In this document: positions 22,970-42,757 of the stretch, in pieces
How positions within the stretch are numbered: position 1 is the stretch's first letter
How the letters are laid out: each line of letters begins with the position of its first letter
DNA from: Ipomoea triloba
Taxonomy: Eukaryota; Streptophyta; Magnoliopsida; Solanales; Convolvulaceae
Direction of reading: 5' to 3'
Assembly: GCF_003576645.1 (NCBI RefSeq)
Contig: NC_044922.1
Coordinates: 22,670,471 to 22,734,470 of the forward strand
Length of the DNA stretch: 64,000 bases
Position numbers and translations under genes: made by a program
Notes under the pieces: generated by a model
Told to the model about the DNA's origin: nothing
The model's input: the letters and a program-made list of their open reading frames with translations, nothing else
Database searches by the model: none

Positions 22970-23605
22970 TATTCCTTCTGTTTTATTTTATTCATGTTTA
23001 CTATTCACGACCATAATTTTTAATTATTTTAAATTATATTTTTTGTGTTTAATATTACTTTTAATGTAATGTTTAAATATATAAATTTTAGAAAAAAGAG
23101 TCAAATACACCTTCTAACTTTGTCTAAGAAGTCAATTAGGCCTCTGAACTTTTGAAAAAATTTCAATTAGACACATTAACATATTAATATTAACTTAGTG
23201 CATCAAGACTCAAAACCATAAATATGACATGCTATAGCAGGTCAACGGCATCAATCGCCTTCTTTGGTCAATGGAGACGGAGACCAGTTTGGTCACCTTT
23301 TCCGGTGACTTGCTGGTCAATCCCTTGCCGGTATGTTGTCGGAGCTCCGCTGACTTGTTATAACATGTCACATTTAGAATTTTGAGTCTTAGCTTGATGC
23401 ACTAAATTAATATGTTAATGTGTCTAACTATAATTTCTAAAAGTTCGAGATCCTAATAATTAACTTTTTACACAAAGTTAGAAGGTGTATTTAACTAGTT
23501 TTTCTAATTTTTATATACTAATACAAAATTTTAAAAATAATATAATTTTAATTAAACCATGTTAATTAAACTAAACACATAAAATTAGACATATATTTAG
23601 TGAGA
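22970..23605. mobile_element. Stowaway-like MITE split by a second element
   Basis: Both flanks of the 23090-23505 insertion match consecutive parts of the MITE at 28100-28286 (AAATATATAAATTTT, then TATACTAATAC). The host is therefore a relative of that MITE, cut in two. The terminal sequences are degraded. Confidence 0.5.
23090..23505. mobile_element. Long-TIR MITE, 416 bp, nested
   Basis: Long imperfect inverted repeats of about 150 bp per arm (AGAAAAAAGAGTCAAATACACC at left, its complement at right) enclose a GC-richer centre (about 23240-23350). The target duplication is short and ambiguous (AATTTT). The uninterrupted site is seen in the MITE at 28100. Confidence 0.7.
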
Positions 23606-23970
23606 GGAGATGAGAGGATGTAAATGATGATGGGACAATGAGTTTTTAGGTTTCCCATGTTCACCAACTTACAGTCGAAAACCGTGTGTACTGTTCATAT
23701 AACACATGCATGTTGTATCAGACATCAAACATGGTGCATGCAAAATCACAGATTTTAAGTGATATATCATATATATATATTAATAAACAAATAACAAAAA
23801 AAAAATAAAGCAATTAATTAAGTTCACATCTACCCAAGAATTGATTACATATGTCTTCTCTCTCCAGCCTTACCGCTATGTCTCCTCCATTGCCTGCTAA
23901 TAACAAAAGCGTTTGGTGGGTGGGAAGAAGTGAATCAAGATGAAAAAATATAATTTGATAAAAAAGAAAA

Positions 23971-24371
23971 GAGTTAATTCCATTTTTGGTCCTAGATTTA
24001 TAGGTGGCATTTTACTTTTAGTCATTTTTTTTCAAAACATCCATTTTTAGTCATAGTATTATTGTGGCATGACCATTTTTAGTCCTTCGTCAAGAAAATC
24101 ATTAAATTGCCCTTTAACTACAATGACATTTTGATCTTTTTTATACAAAGTAGGTTGACCCGCTATATTTTTTATATTTATTTTTTGAAACAAAATCAAA
24201 ATTGAAGACTGAAATGCTCTTGTATTTGACGAAATTTAACCTGTTTTGTTGATGGAGGACCAAAAATGGTCATGCCACAATAATACTAGGATCAAAAGTG
24301 GATGTTTTGAAAAAAATGGACTAAAAGTGGAATGACACCTATAAATCTAGGACCAAAAATGGAATTAACTC
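23971..24371. mobile_element. Long-TIR MULE-like element, 401 bp
   Basis: Inverted arms of about 150 bp start GAGTTAATTCCATTTTTGGT and end in the complement. The 10-bp duplication AAAAAGAAAA (23961-23970, 24372-24381) is low in complexity but exact. The inside has no gene. Related pieces are at 9008 and 60850. Confidence 0.75.
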
Positions 24372-24381
24372 AAAAAGAAAA

Positions 24382-25341
24382 TGAGAATAACATAGAAATT
24401 TAAATTATATTATTAAATAAAAATGAATTAAATTATTAAGAGTGAAAAGAGAATAAGTGATATAGTGACTAATTAAAATGTTTTAATATAATAATAATAA
24501 TTAAGGGCAAAATTTTTTTTATTGTTTTCTCCCTTTCCCATCCTTCCCATGCTGAAAACACTAAGGTTTGTTTACTAATATAAAACTATTTTCTGTTTTC
24601 TATTTTTCAATTTTTCAATTTTCATTCTCTGTTTTCTGTTTAGAAAACTTGTTTACTAACACTTATTTTTTCAAATTAACGTTAAAAAATTAACAATAAG
24701 TTTAATTTTGAGTTATTTTTAGACCTTATATTTAAATTATTTTAAGATATATTTGGTTTAAATAGAATAAATATATATTTTACTTTGAAGTCCAATATGT
24801 TAAAAAAAAAAAAACATTTGATATCCGGACCAAATTTATATATGTATACAACATAAATAAAAATATATTTGAACCAATAACCTATTAAGCTCACAAAAAA
24901 ATTTAGTTTAGATAATATTAATATTTTTTGAGCTAATATTTAAAATATGTTTGGAAATATTCATTTGAATGACATGTATGTAATATATAATTTTTATTTT
25001 GAATTCTAATATAGTAATATATGTGTGAAATTTCGATATCTAATATCTGGACCAAAACCAATAATCAATTGAGTTCAATCAAAATATAAAGCGTGGTATA
25101 GATTTCAATTTTTAATTTAGATAATGTGAATGATGTATAATTTTAAGCATAATCAAATAAGTTATGTTTAAATAAATAATGTAAATAGAAAAGATAGAAG
25201 ATAATGATAAGTAAAAGAAGATGATAATAAATGTAATCATAGTAATGAATAAATATGTAAGTAGATAATGGTGAGAATGTGGTTATAATGACATATAGTC
25301 TAATAGATAATAGCTGATGCTGTTTTCCATTCTACCTCTGC
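24382..25341. other. AT-rich intergenic DNA
   Basis: No gene recognised. A block at about 24560-24660 (GTTTGTTTACTAA, CTGTTTTC repeats) resembles one end of a MITE, but no partner was found. Confidence 0.5.
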
Positions 25342-25350
25342 TGAATTTCA

Positions 25351-25720
25351 CAATCGTTACCATGGACTACGGTTCACACTGCACTATGGATCCTGGTTCA
25401 TGTGTTTGTGTTATAATTTGTTGTGTTTTGCATTATGAAATTATTACCATATGGGTATGAATTATGTAACTGGAACAAATTAGTACGGAGTAACTATGTC
25501 TTATATTATGAATTTATGTGTCTTACGTTGTAAAATTTTATGCCTATAAACACAAATTATGTTTCTAAATCATATTTGAAAAATAAGTAAATATATAACA
25601 TGTGTATGTGTCTTGTATTATGAAATTTTATACCTTACGAGCATGAATTTTGTACCTCATCTTTTTAATCCAGCTGGGTCCATAATAATATGTAGACCTT
25701 GATCCATGATATAAATTACC
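25351..25720. mobile_element. MULE-like element of the 778 family, 370 bp
   Basis: The ends CAATCGTTACCATGGAC and (reverse) GGTAATTTATATCATGGATC are related to those of 778-1694 and 31671-32279. A 9-bp duplication TGAATTTCA/TAAATTTCA (one mismatch) flanks it at 25342-25350 and 25721-25729. The inside has TGTGTCTTATATTATGAA-type repeats. Confidence 0.7.
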
Positions 25721-26396
25721 TAAATTTCATTGTAAACCAAACACCCCTTAACTTCTCGGATCCAATTTCTTTACTACTACTATTTTGCTTTCTTCACTAC
25801 TTCATCAACTTTTTCTTCATTATATCATCACTTGTGGCTATAGTACTGTTACTGTAGTTGTTACGACTAATAATTTGGCGTATATCTCTTTTGATCCTCA
25901 CACTTTACCCCCACACAGTATCAATATATAAAATATTCATTTACAACCCTACTAGTCTACTACTACTACTACTTTTTGCCTTTAACACACACCCACCCTC
26001 AACACAAAGTTAAACCAAACCTACGCTCTTAATTTTCACTCCATGTCTTGTTAATAATAGACACTAGTTGAGTTTGGTGATCTAATTATGTGCTAATTGT
26101 TTACTACTTTAATTTGTATAGTATTATTCATTGTATTGAATAAAAATAAATCAAAACATTATTTGATCAAATGGATCAGAATCAATTGATTTACTGTTTA
26201 ATTAAGTTAGATTTGATTTGAAATATTTACTGATTAAAACTGTTTTTAAGTTAAATCTTACCTGTTTGATTCATGTAAGAGATTGATGAGAATGAAAAAC
26301 ATTAACGAGCATTGAATAAGTCAAACTTTGGAATGTTATTGCATTTTAAGTGTATATATTTTGTGAATGAGTGTGCCACTAGGTATTATTTATGGG

Positions 26397-26580
26397 GCCA
26401 ATGACCTTGTGGTCTAGTGGCACCCGGTGTCTCGGTTAACACTCTCACATGGATGATGGAAGTGGGTTCAGTTCAAGTCTCAGTGGAGGCAACTGTTGAC
26501 TCTTTGTGCTTCAGTAGGTTGAGAAAGTAACTATGAACAGATACTACATTGTAACAGAGTCAGTAGTACTAAAAAAAAAT
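26397..26580 (+). mobile_element. tRNA-derived SINE, best copy, 184 bp
   Basis: A 14-bp target duplication GTATTATTTATGGG (26383-26396, 26581-26594) and an A-tail (A9T) mark a complete retroposed copy. A-box-like GTGGTCTAGTGGCACC and B-box-like GGGTTCAGTTCAAGTC (with a small insertion) point to a tRNA-derived pol III head. This copy defines the family in the window. Confidence 0.9.
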
Positions 26581-26680
26581 GTATTATTTATGGGAGTGTA
26601 GATGATATGAGGATCTCTTCCATTTTAATAACCCTGCGCATCTAAGTGTGTGATTTTAGTTGGATTTCTTTTTAGGTATT

Positions 26681-26812
26681 ATTGACTCTGTTACAATGTA
26701 GTATTTGTTCAAAATCTATTGAATCACAAAAGTTAATATCGCCTTAATTGAGACTCAAACCCACCCCATTTCATATGGGAGTGCAACTGGGTGTCACTAG
26801 ACCACAAAATAT
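26681..26812 (-). mobile_element. tRNA-derived SINE, reverse copy
   Basis: The reverse complement shows TTGTGGTCTAGTGACACCC, the B-box region GGGTTTGAGTCTC and the tail TTACAATG..., matching 26397-26580. It lies 100 bp from that copy in opposite orientation. Confidence 0.75.
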
Positions 26813-27344
26813 TTACTACTTTAAACTTTCTTTTAGTCAAACAGGTTATGAATTCAATTCAACATTGACTGATTTACCTCCTCTTTGATAGGGGGACAAA
26901 TTCAAAATATACTCTTAACTATATACATTCTTGTCCCAAAAGATTGAATCCCCAACCTCAAAGACTCCAACAGAACATTTGGAAAAATATAAATCACTGA
27001 TTTAGTGGTTCAGCAAATCAGACTAAATTAGTGGCGCCCATAAGAACTGTAGCTATCAATTTTAAACCCTAATCTTTTATCTCAAATATTATTTACTGAA
27101 TCAGTGAACTAAATCTGCAAGGATAGTGAGGGAGGCTTGTCTTAGTTGCCTTGATTGAAAGTGGCTACTCCGTACTTGTATTAAAAATATAATTGTACCG
27201 TGTAGAGTCAGGGCGTCAGCTCCCTCTCTCTGCCCTTCTTTAAAACCCCCACTCCCATTGCTTCTCGCTCTATCTAACATTCAAATCCCATCCACTAGCA
27301 CATTCTCCCTTCTCCCCCACCTTCGATTGCCCAGCAGCGCAGCC

Positions 27345-28720
27345 ATGGATGTATCTGTAAGCAAACTACTCTGTTTTCCACTTTCATCTTTTAATTTCTT
27401 CGTTATCACTAGCTCTAATATTCTCTGATCTTCTGCGGCGGCGGCATAACAAACAGGACTACAGCTACTTGACTCGGAAGAGGCATGTCCCGGCGTTTGG
27501 GAACTGGGACTGTAACCAAGACTTCCCCATCCCCTTCACCCAGTGCTTCGAATCCGCCACCCACGCCGGCCTGCGCGGGGATTTGTACGTCGCCGGCGAT
27601 CTCTACGACAACCACATCCTCACTCCCGCCATGATTGTTGTTCCCCGCCGTAAGGTAATGCAATGTGCCTCCCCACAACTTTTTAAATTTGTGGTTTTGG
27701 ATGGGTTCGAGTTTCTGAAAATTTTGTGGTGTGAACAGGGAAAAGCCCAATCGTACAACAATGTAGGAGGCGGCGGCGGAGGGAAAGGCCTAGAGGGAAG
27801 AAAAGATGCATGGGTGGTCTGCGACTGCGATTGCGATAACGCGCCGCCTCCTCCTCCTCCGCCCAAACGCGCACCCAAGGCCGTCGACGAAGATCTCTAC
27901 AAGATTTCTCCCGACCTCCTCTACTCTAAGCCCAAACAGGTAACCACCCCATTATCAAAATCTATCCTTCAATTTAGTCCCTTACTAAGGTCACAAAACA
28001 GAATTTTTAATATACACCTCCAATAGTGACCTAAGTTCCCTCATCACATAAAAAAAAAATATTACTACAATACATAATATTTCTCTGCCTACTTTAATAC
28101 ACCATGTGTCCCATTTTATCCGTCTTCTTTTTTATAGTACTTTTTACTTATTTCTAAATTTGATTTTTTGTGTTAAATAATATTTTTGATGTAGTTTCTA
28201 AATATATAAATTTTGTATACTAATACTATTCTTAATATTATGAAAAATCAAACATTAACTACCAGACACAAAATGAGACGAAAGGGTATTATTTTATGAG
28301 TTATATTACATGAATTCCCATTTTATACTACCTCACTTTTACTCCCTCACTGGCAAAATATGATAGGTTATATCCTGTGGGTCTAAGAAAAATGTCAACC
28401 TCACTTTTTTGTGTGAGGGAGTAGTGACGGAGTAGAAGCAGGGAGTATAAGTAGGAATTCCAAGTAGTATTTTCCTTATTTTATTCCTAGATTGGCTTTC
28501 TAGGACCTATGAGGTCGTTATTTATTTATTTATTAAGTACACTCTAACTTATTTATAATATCTCATAAGCTAATCTTGAACTGGGATGGGATGACATTCA
28601 AACATGTGACTTTTTTATGGAAACCGTTATATAATTTTGAACAACTCCAATTACTAAATATTGCAGAGGAGGGTATGGGGATTTCTGTTAAGCTGCCTGC
28701 GACCTTCTTCTTGTGCATGA
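27345..28720 (+). CDS. RIN4/NOI-domain family protein, 154 aa, 4 exons
   Basis: Exons 27345-27356, 27457-27654, 27739-27939 and 28667-28720 have GT/AG borders and join in frame (4+66+67+17 codons, then TGA). The N-terminal part is a NOI domain. It begins MDVSDYSYLTRKRHVPAFGN and includes VPAFGNW, an exact fit to VPxFGxW, the site cut by the bacterial protease AvrRpt2 in RIN4 relatives. It continues with FTQCFESA and VAGDLYDN. Exon 3 encodes a Gly run, a Pro run and a basic/acidic linker. The last exon ends LLSCLRPSSCA, a Cys-bearing tail that in this family is often lipid-modified for the plasma membrane (inferred). RIN4-like proteins are small disordered regulators in immunity or membrane traffic; the role of this member is not known. 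A CT-rich leader precedes the start, and intron 3 holds a Stowaway MITE. The domain assignment is secure; the exact orthologue is not. Confidence 0.88.
28100..28286. mobile_element. Stowaway-like MITE in intron 3 of the RIN4-like gene
   Basis: TA-flanked (28098-28099, 28287-28288). The near-terminal parts GTCCCATTTTATCCGTC and AAAATGAGACGAAAGGG are inverted partners. Length is 187 bp. Confidence 0.75.
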
Positions 28721-29369
28721 TGAAGCAGAAGGGAAGGGTGGGGGTGAAAGAGATTAGAGATGTACAGTTTCAAGAATTGATGGTGCAGGGGAAACCAGAC
28801 AGGATGGTTTTCATCATTATTAAAATAATGATGGCCATAATGATGGTGATGGACTCAAAAGTGTGTAATTTTTGTTGGAAGTTGATACTAATGTTTTGCT
28901 TAGTTATTATATATATATATATGGCTATCTCAGTATGTAGTAGTAATGTGAGAGAAAGTTTGAAAGGAACAGTTTGGGGGTGAATGTAGCAGAGAAAAGT
29001 TGATGGAGTTTCTTGTGATGAATAGTAAATGAAAGGTTGTTTCTCATCCCCTAGTGGTTGTTGTAATTATGGCTCTCTGCAGTTTTTTTGCCTTATAGAC
29101 TGCTGTGCTGTTTCAAGCTTTCTTTACTCAGCTTTTATTGCCCACACACTAATCTTTCATTCAATAATTTATTGCCACTCTTATGTTTTATGGTATAATT
29201 AGGTTACCGGCCTGCCCTGCTTTTTGTGTTTAATGAATATCAACTTTTCATATCATTTTCCACTCTGCATACTTTTACCAACTATCAACTATTGGGAAGT
29301 TTTATAAATATTGTTTTTGTTTTGCAAATTATATCTTGTGTTCTGTCTAAAGTAAATAAATAATAATAA

Positions 29370-29475
29370 ACGCCAAACACTTTGTGGTCAAGCTGTATAA
29401 CTGTGAAGACATTGACTCTTTGTAGTTTAATAAGTTGAGAAAGTGAACAGATACTACATTGTAATAATAGGCATT
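29370..29475 (+). mobile_element. Truncated tRNA-derived SINE
   Basis: ACTTTGTGGTCAAGCTG at the head and TTGAGAAAGTGAACAGATAC at the tail, with the middle missing compared with 26397-26580. Confidence 0.55.
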
Positions 29476-29479
29476 TAAA

Positions 29480-31660
29480 AGATTGAATTACTCATAATAA
29501 ATAATAATAATGTATTAATTAAATAATAATTATTATTATTATATTACAAAAAAAAAATAGAAGCTATTCCCAAGAACTTGGGATTAGGCACCTGCCGTTA
29601 TTTTAGAATAGTTATTTTCTTTGTAAGGGGAATAGCTCATTCTCGGGAATATTATTCTCGAAAATAAAATGAATTACTAAACAATGTGTTAGTGTAATAT
29701 TTGTATTGGAAAGGTAACTCAAATGACTACATCTTTCTAGAAGAAACCATTCTCATATTTGAATGGTAAGGTGTTCGAAAATTTTGTTGAACTCAAACTA
29801 GAGAATCTACCAAGTTTCCTTCTATGTTTCTTGTTATACTTGGAAGTTTTAATATTCAATTATACAAGGAAATAGTCAGGTTCATATGACTACTATACTT
29901 TGAGAACTGTGGTGGGCGAAATTCTATCATTCTGACAAGGGATTAAACAATATGTCACTCAAGAGATTTTTACATATTGCAACAGAGACTACAATCTAAC
30001 ATTGAGGAAATTGGTTACCAATCTTTTTGAACAGGAATTCACCTCTACACACGGGAGATGCATCTAAAGGAAATAGAGATCTTGCAACACGAGAGAGTCA
30101 TGTTCGCAATTTCCAGTTACATAAAAGGACAAGTGTTCATATTTCGTACTTGCTTGTATAAGTTTTAGTGTTTTATGTAATTAAAAATGTATAGTGAATT
30201 GAACTTCATTCTAGGCTATGGTCTTGTAGGTTCAACTATGTTAAAATCTTGATGTCTCAATTTTATTTATGCATTTTTATCTATATGTTTGTTTGCAGTC
30301 ATGATTAATTATAACACATAATGCTTAATTATCCTAACTGAAATAAAACAAAACGTATGGATATGGATAATAATTTTGAGAATGGTCATAGTCCATATGG
30401 TAATTTAACCTGATTATTGTAGTACTCGCTATAGTTCATATCGCACTAAAATTTATTAATCTATCAACATCAAGAGCCTAAATTTTTTTTTATTCCCAAA
30501 AATATTATTCTATTCTCAATCTATTCAATGAACCAAACATGTTAACGTGAGTCATGAAATTGTAATTTTGTTTGTTTTTTAAAATATATAAATATATAGT
30601 GTCAATATTGCAATTTTTGTCTCACAATTATTTATTAGTATGAGTGAATATATGATTTGTTTTAAATTTTTGCAAATGTCATACTCCTATAATCCTATTG
30701 TCACCCTTGTTGCGGGATCGGTCATTATATTAGAGTGATAGAGCTCTGGAAATACTATACCTATCTCTTCACTCACTTAACATTTTTTTCAATTACGACT
30801 TCTATTACAAAGTAATATTTGTTCTATATACTTTCTCTATCTATTGCAACCCAAAGAGTCAATACCCCACCACTCGAGTTCGATCATGTAATATTCCCTC
30901 TAGGAAAGCGACAGAGGTGTAATCTGAGCATAAGAAGCTTGGCCCTTCACAACAACATAAACTTGTACATTTTGACCCCTTGATCTGATTGTGAAAAAAG
31001 TGATCAAATTAAAGAATGCAGCCTTAGTAGCTTGTTGATGCAATTGCTTTTAGTTGGCTATGTATTAATGATTAAAGGATGACACCTAAAAGGTGGGGTT
31101 GTTGTTCAACCACTCAAACAAAAACGTTTGTTTGGAGGCCCTGTTTCCTTAATATTGTTTCGGAGAAAATATGAATATGAAAGCACAATAAGAATCTGCT
31201 TTTTGGGAGTTTTGTTTGTGTTTTTTGGAGAATTGAACTTTGGGTGAAGCAAAATAGGAGTTGTCGCTGTCGTTTGGATACAGTAATTCTCCTTCATTCG
31301 TTCTGCAATTCCTATATATATATTTTACTTTTTTCTTCTTTACAACTGCGCAATACAGTACATGAAGTTAACTATGCATATCTATGCTCTCTTGCATACA
31401 TGATATATAGATGCATATATATTCTGGCAATGCCAACCTTTTTATGGCGCCCACGTTCTATTATTTTTAGCACTTCTTGGGATTCTACCCAAAAAAGAAA
31501 GTGTTGAGATGATATGAAGAATATTACAACATTTCTTTTAATGTTTTTTTCTTCTTTTTTTTTTTTTTTTGAGGATTGTATAGAAGTGTTGTGTTATATT
31601 ACTTATATAGATTGGACAAATCACACACCTAGCTAGTAGTATAAATTTGAAGCCAAGAAA
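29480..31660. other. Intergenic DNA between the RIN4-like gene and AUG3
   Basis: AT-rich. A diverged reverse SINE copy is at about 30788-30895 (AAAGAGTCAATACC, TTCTATTACAAAGTAATATTTGTTC). The pair GGAATAGCTCATTCTCGGGAATA (29640) and TATTCCCAAAAATATTATTC (30491) may be ends of a decayed element. No gene could be supported. Confidence 0.5.
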
Positions 31661-31670
31661 GACATTTTGC

Positions 31671-32279
31671 GGCAAATTATGCCATGGATTAGGGTCCAAC
31701 TTGCATTGTGGATACCGGTCTAAAATAACATCTAGATTATGTGTCTGTAGTTAACATATTATTGTTGGGCGTCGGTCAGGTTGGCCAAGTTCAGTTCTTG
31801 TTCAATTTAAGACGTAACGTTGTGGCTTACCATGGAGAGATATTGGTAAAATGGTTAATGTCCATATACTTATCCCCGATTGGTTTTAAGTAGGATATGA
31901 CACTTAGTCAAAAAATTTTGTGCTTAAGCGTGCTTGATTTACGACAGTCACGGGATAGGTGACTCACGAGTTCGAATCGATGACGAGACGAAAGTCAAGT
32001 CCAGTCCAGAATGAGATGTGGGCATAAGTCGAGTCAAGTCCAGTCCCGACACATAATATATTAACTACAAGCATATAACATGTTAACTAAATGCACAAAA
32101 TATGTTAATTGCATGCACACCTAATGTGTCTATAGTTAACAAATTATGCGTTTTCACTTTATTTACAAATACATAATTTATTAACTGAAAACACATAATA
32201 TATTAATTGTATACACATAATTTTTTAACCAAAATCTACAATGCAAGGAGGACCATGGTCTATTGTAGGTATAACAATT
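31671..32279. mobile_element. MULE-like element of the 778 family, 609 bp
   Basis: A 10-bp exact duplication GACATTTTGC lies at 31661-31670 and 32280-32289. The ends GGCAAATTATGCCATGG and (reverse) AATTGTTATACC... continue into TTGCATTGTGGA/TTGCATTGTAGA arms. The interior is made of ACATAATATGTTAAC-type repeats in both orientations. Confidence 0.85.
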
Positions 32280-32635
32280 GACATTTTGCTTGCCTCTCCC
32301 ATTCAACCGAGAAAGATATGAACGAAGGTCAATAGCAATAGCGATGAAATTAAAACAGTTCAAACAATTGAGGCGAGTTGAAACTCTAAGTGTAATTTAT
32401 TCAAATGAATTATCCTAAATAGATCAAGAACCATGGCCTCCAAAAGCCACCTTTTGGTGCCACCAGGGTTTGTAGTAGTTCGTCTTCTTCAGGGAAACGA
32501 GGGTTAATCTTCAGTGTAGATAACAATAACAAAAATTAACAAAAGGTGGAAATGGCTTGAAAACCAAAAAAAAAAACAAAACAAAACAAAACAAAATACC
32601 ATTCGCTTTAAATTTACAACTGCAACCTACACTAA

Positions 32636-32992
32636 GACCATCCCCAATAGAGGTTTTTACATGGTCTTTGAAATAGTAAAAATTAAAGTTTGATTTTTAA
32701 GAAATGTGGAAATTGATTTTTCCTCTTGCAATGTTGATTTTTATGGGGCACGCCAGGAGAGAAAAAATGTTTAACTCTATATGTACATGGCTTAACTCTA
32801 TGTGCATGCACAGACCTGGCTTAACTCTATGTGCATGCACAGACCATGCTCGCTGGCGCATAAGCAGCTTTCTATTTTTTTCCGTCAAATAGAATTTATT
32901 TACTTTCTTTCTTCCTTTTTCTCTCTCTTCTTTCTCATAATTGGCACTTCAAAAATCTCAAAAAAAAAAAAATCACTACTATTGAAGATGTC
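32636..32992. mobile_element. Tourist-like MITE, copy 3
   Basis: The ends GACCATCCCCAATAG and CTATTGAAGATGTC form inverted repeats with TAA/TTA flanks. Same family as 1766 and 22092. Inside, a 31-bp unit (TGGCTTAACTCTATGTGCAT...) is duplicated in tandem at about 32788-32846. Confidence 0.65.
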
Positions 32993-33599
32993 TTAAATTC
33001 AAATTAGTCTCACTATGATAAAAAAATAAAAAAACAAAAAAAAAACAAAAAAAAAAACATCAAACGCTATAATTGAAAAATACGGAGTAAAAAATAAATT
33101 TGAACTGTTGCACATGCATGTAAGTATTGTGAAGCTTTTCAGGTGCCAACATTCTATTTCTTTTTAGCACTTTTTGGGATTCCACAAAAAGTATGAGTGC
33201 GATATGGCGGAATAGAACATTACTGAATCTGAATATTTCATCCCTTTTCTTGGTTACTAGTCTTGGCGTATCTCAACTATGAATCTGCCAAAATCACAAC
33301 CTCTGCTAAATCTTATTATCTTCGAGCTGTTACAAAGAATCCCTGAACTGTCCAGATCAAACTGAAACTGAAACTGCCATTTTTCACTTTTTTCACTTTT
33401 GGTACACATTATGCAAAAACAAGCACTACTCAATCAATGAATAATCCACAATCCAGTTGGATAGAGTGTACTAATACAAATTATATGTCCTGAGGGGAAT
33501 ACAAGTAGTTAACATCATACATCATATACAAGAAAAAACAAAACAACCTTAGCTGGCTGGCAACAATTCACACACCAAAACATCAGCAGTTTGAAGATC

Positions 33600-41503
<7,904 letters not shown>

Positions 41504-42040
41504 CTTTGATTATTCACTACGACTGTTATGCTAATTCACCGCCTCTCTTCAGCAAAGCAGTGGGTGGGTGTTGCTTCAGATCCGACCCAGAAGCGGTTAC
41601 AGTTTGGCCATTTTCATTGCAAAACTGATAGGCCTTTCGCTGAGGGAGGAGAGAGTGAGAGCTGCTTTTGGCGCCGGCCAAAGTCGATTGGGCGATTTTT
41701 TCATGAGCTTTACCAAATTTGAATTTCACAATCTGGGAGGAAAATAGCCCTTTTGCCTTTGCCTTTACTTTCTCCCAAAACATAGTGGTAATTACGATTT
41801 ACTGACTATAATAATTAACTACTCCGTATGTTTTATGTGTGATGCAGGGAAAATTCATTAGTTATAAATAAATTATTATAAACTCAATCCATGAATTATT
41901 ACTCTATAGTCCTATACAAATTTTGCCTTAAATTACGTTGAAGTAACAATTTCAATCCATTATTTATATATTTTGTTAACCGTAGCAATTTATTTTGAGT
42001 TTTAAATTATTAAAAAACATATTGATCATTTTGTAGCCAA
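41504..42040 (-). promoter_or_regulatory. Upstream region of AUG3
   Basis: The GC-richer block 41504-41790 on the minus strand probably holds the leader and proximal promoter. An 85-codon upstream frame (41783 to 41526) lies on the same strand but resembles no known protein. Above about 41800 the DNA becomes AT-rich intergenic sequence. Confidence 0.4.
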
Positions 42041-42047
42041 CTACCAT

Positions 42048-42223
42048 GTTAGGGATGGCAATGCGCCCCGTCACCGTCGAGGATCCTCGTCCCATCAGGT
42101 TCAGGGACGGGACTGGAGAAAAATTGCGGTATAGGAGACGGGAACGAGGACTTTCACAAATTTTCCACTGGGGATGGGGATATCCTTCCCCACCCTCCTC
42201 GTCCCCTATATATATATATATAT
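42048..42223. mobile_element. Possible hAT-type left end
   Basis: GGGATGGCAATGCGCCCCGTC and the GGGACGGGACTGGAG-type GC-rich subterminal region resemble ends of plant hAT MITEs (TAGGGATGGCAA). The right end was not found. Confidence 0.35.
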
Positions 42224-42524
42224 TGATAGAACTAAATTGTTTCGTATGTTTCGTATGCGTTGAATGTATAGCAATATATGTATAGGGTAGAATCAACAAG
42301 AGAATTTAGCCCAAAGCCATCCATTTATTCATTGTTCTTCAATAGTTTAGAGAGAGATGAGAGAGCATTCTTTTTGGGTAATCTCTAGAGAGAAGAAGAG
42401 AAAGGGAAAAAAGCCAAAAGTCCCCTTCAACTAGGACTAGAGTTTCTTTTATAAGGGTAGCCCCGTACTCGCATACGGTCTACGTACCAAATATTCAGGG
42501 CCATATACCCGAGGTATATTTCCT

Positions 42525-42528
<4 letters not shown>
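42224..42528 (-). mobile_element. Short solo LTR, 305 bp, inserted in a (TA)n tract
   Basis: The ends TGATAG and CTATCA are inverted. TATAT flanks both sides, in line with a 5-bp duplication but uninformative in a TA run. On the reverse strand a TATA-like CTTATAAAAGAAAC and a CT-rich leader are visible. The coding part is absent. Confidence 0.6.
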
Positions 42529-42591
<63 letters not shown>

Positions 42592-42711
42592 ATATATGTA
42601 TATACGTATATATACATATATATGTATATGTATATACGTATATATACATATATATGTATATATACGTATATACATATACATATATATGTATATATACGTA
42701 TATACATATAC

Positions 42712-42753
<42 letters not shown>
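42529..42753. repeat. (TA)n / TATACGTA / TATACATATG microsatellite
   Basis: 225 bp of almost strict purine-pyrimidine alternation, with palindromic variants (GTATATACGTATATAC, ATATACATATATAT) and a short TG run. The open frames inside (Tyr-Ile repeats) are not genes. Confidence 0.95.

Positions 42754-42757
<4 letters not shown>

Noticed and set aside
27415..27878. Minus-strand frames opposite the RIN4-like exons
   Set aside because: They are shadows of GC-rich exons. The plus strand has proper splice sites and a known domain.
29700..30180. Possible decayed reverse-transcriptase-like sequence
   Set aside because: Composition is less AT-rich than around it, but no motif of a known protein could be read in any frame.
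41526..41783. 85-codon frame upstream of AUG3 on the same strand
   Set aside because: Not similar to a known protein and not in the AUG3 family. It may be leader sequence, so it is mentioned only with the upstream region.
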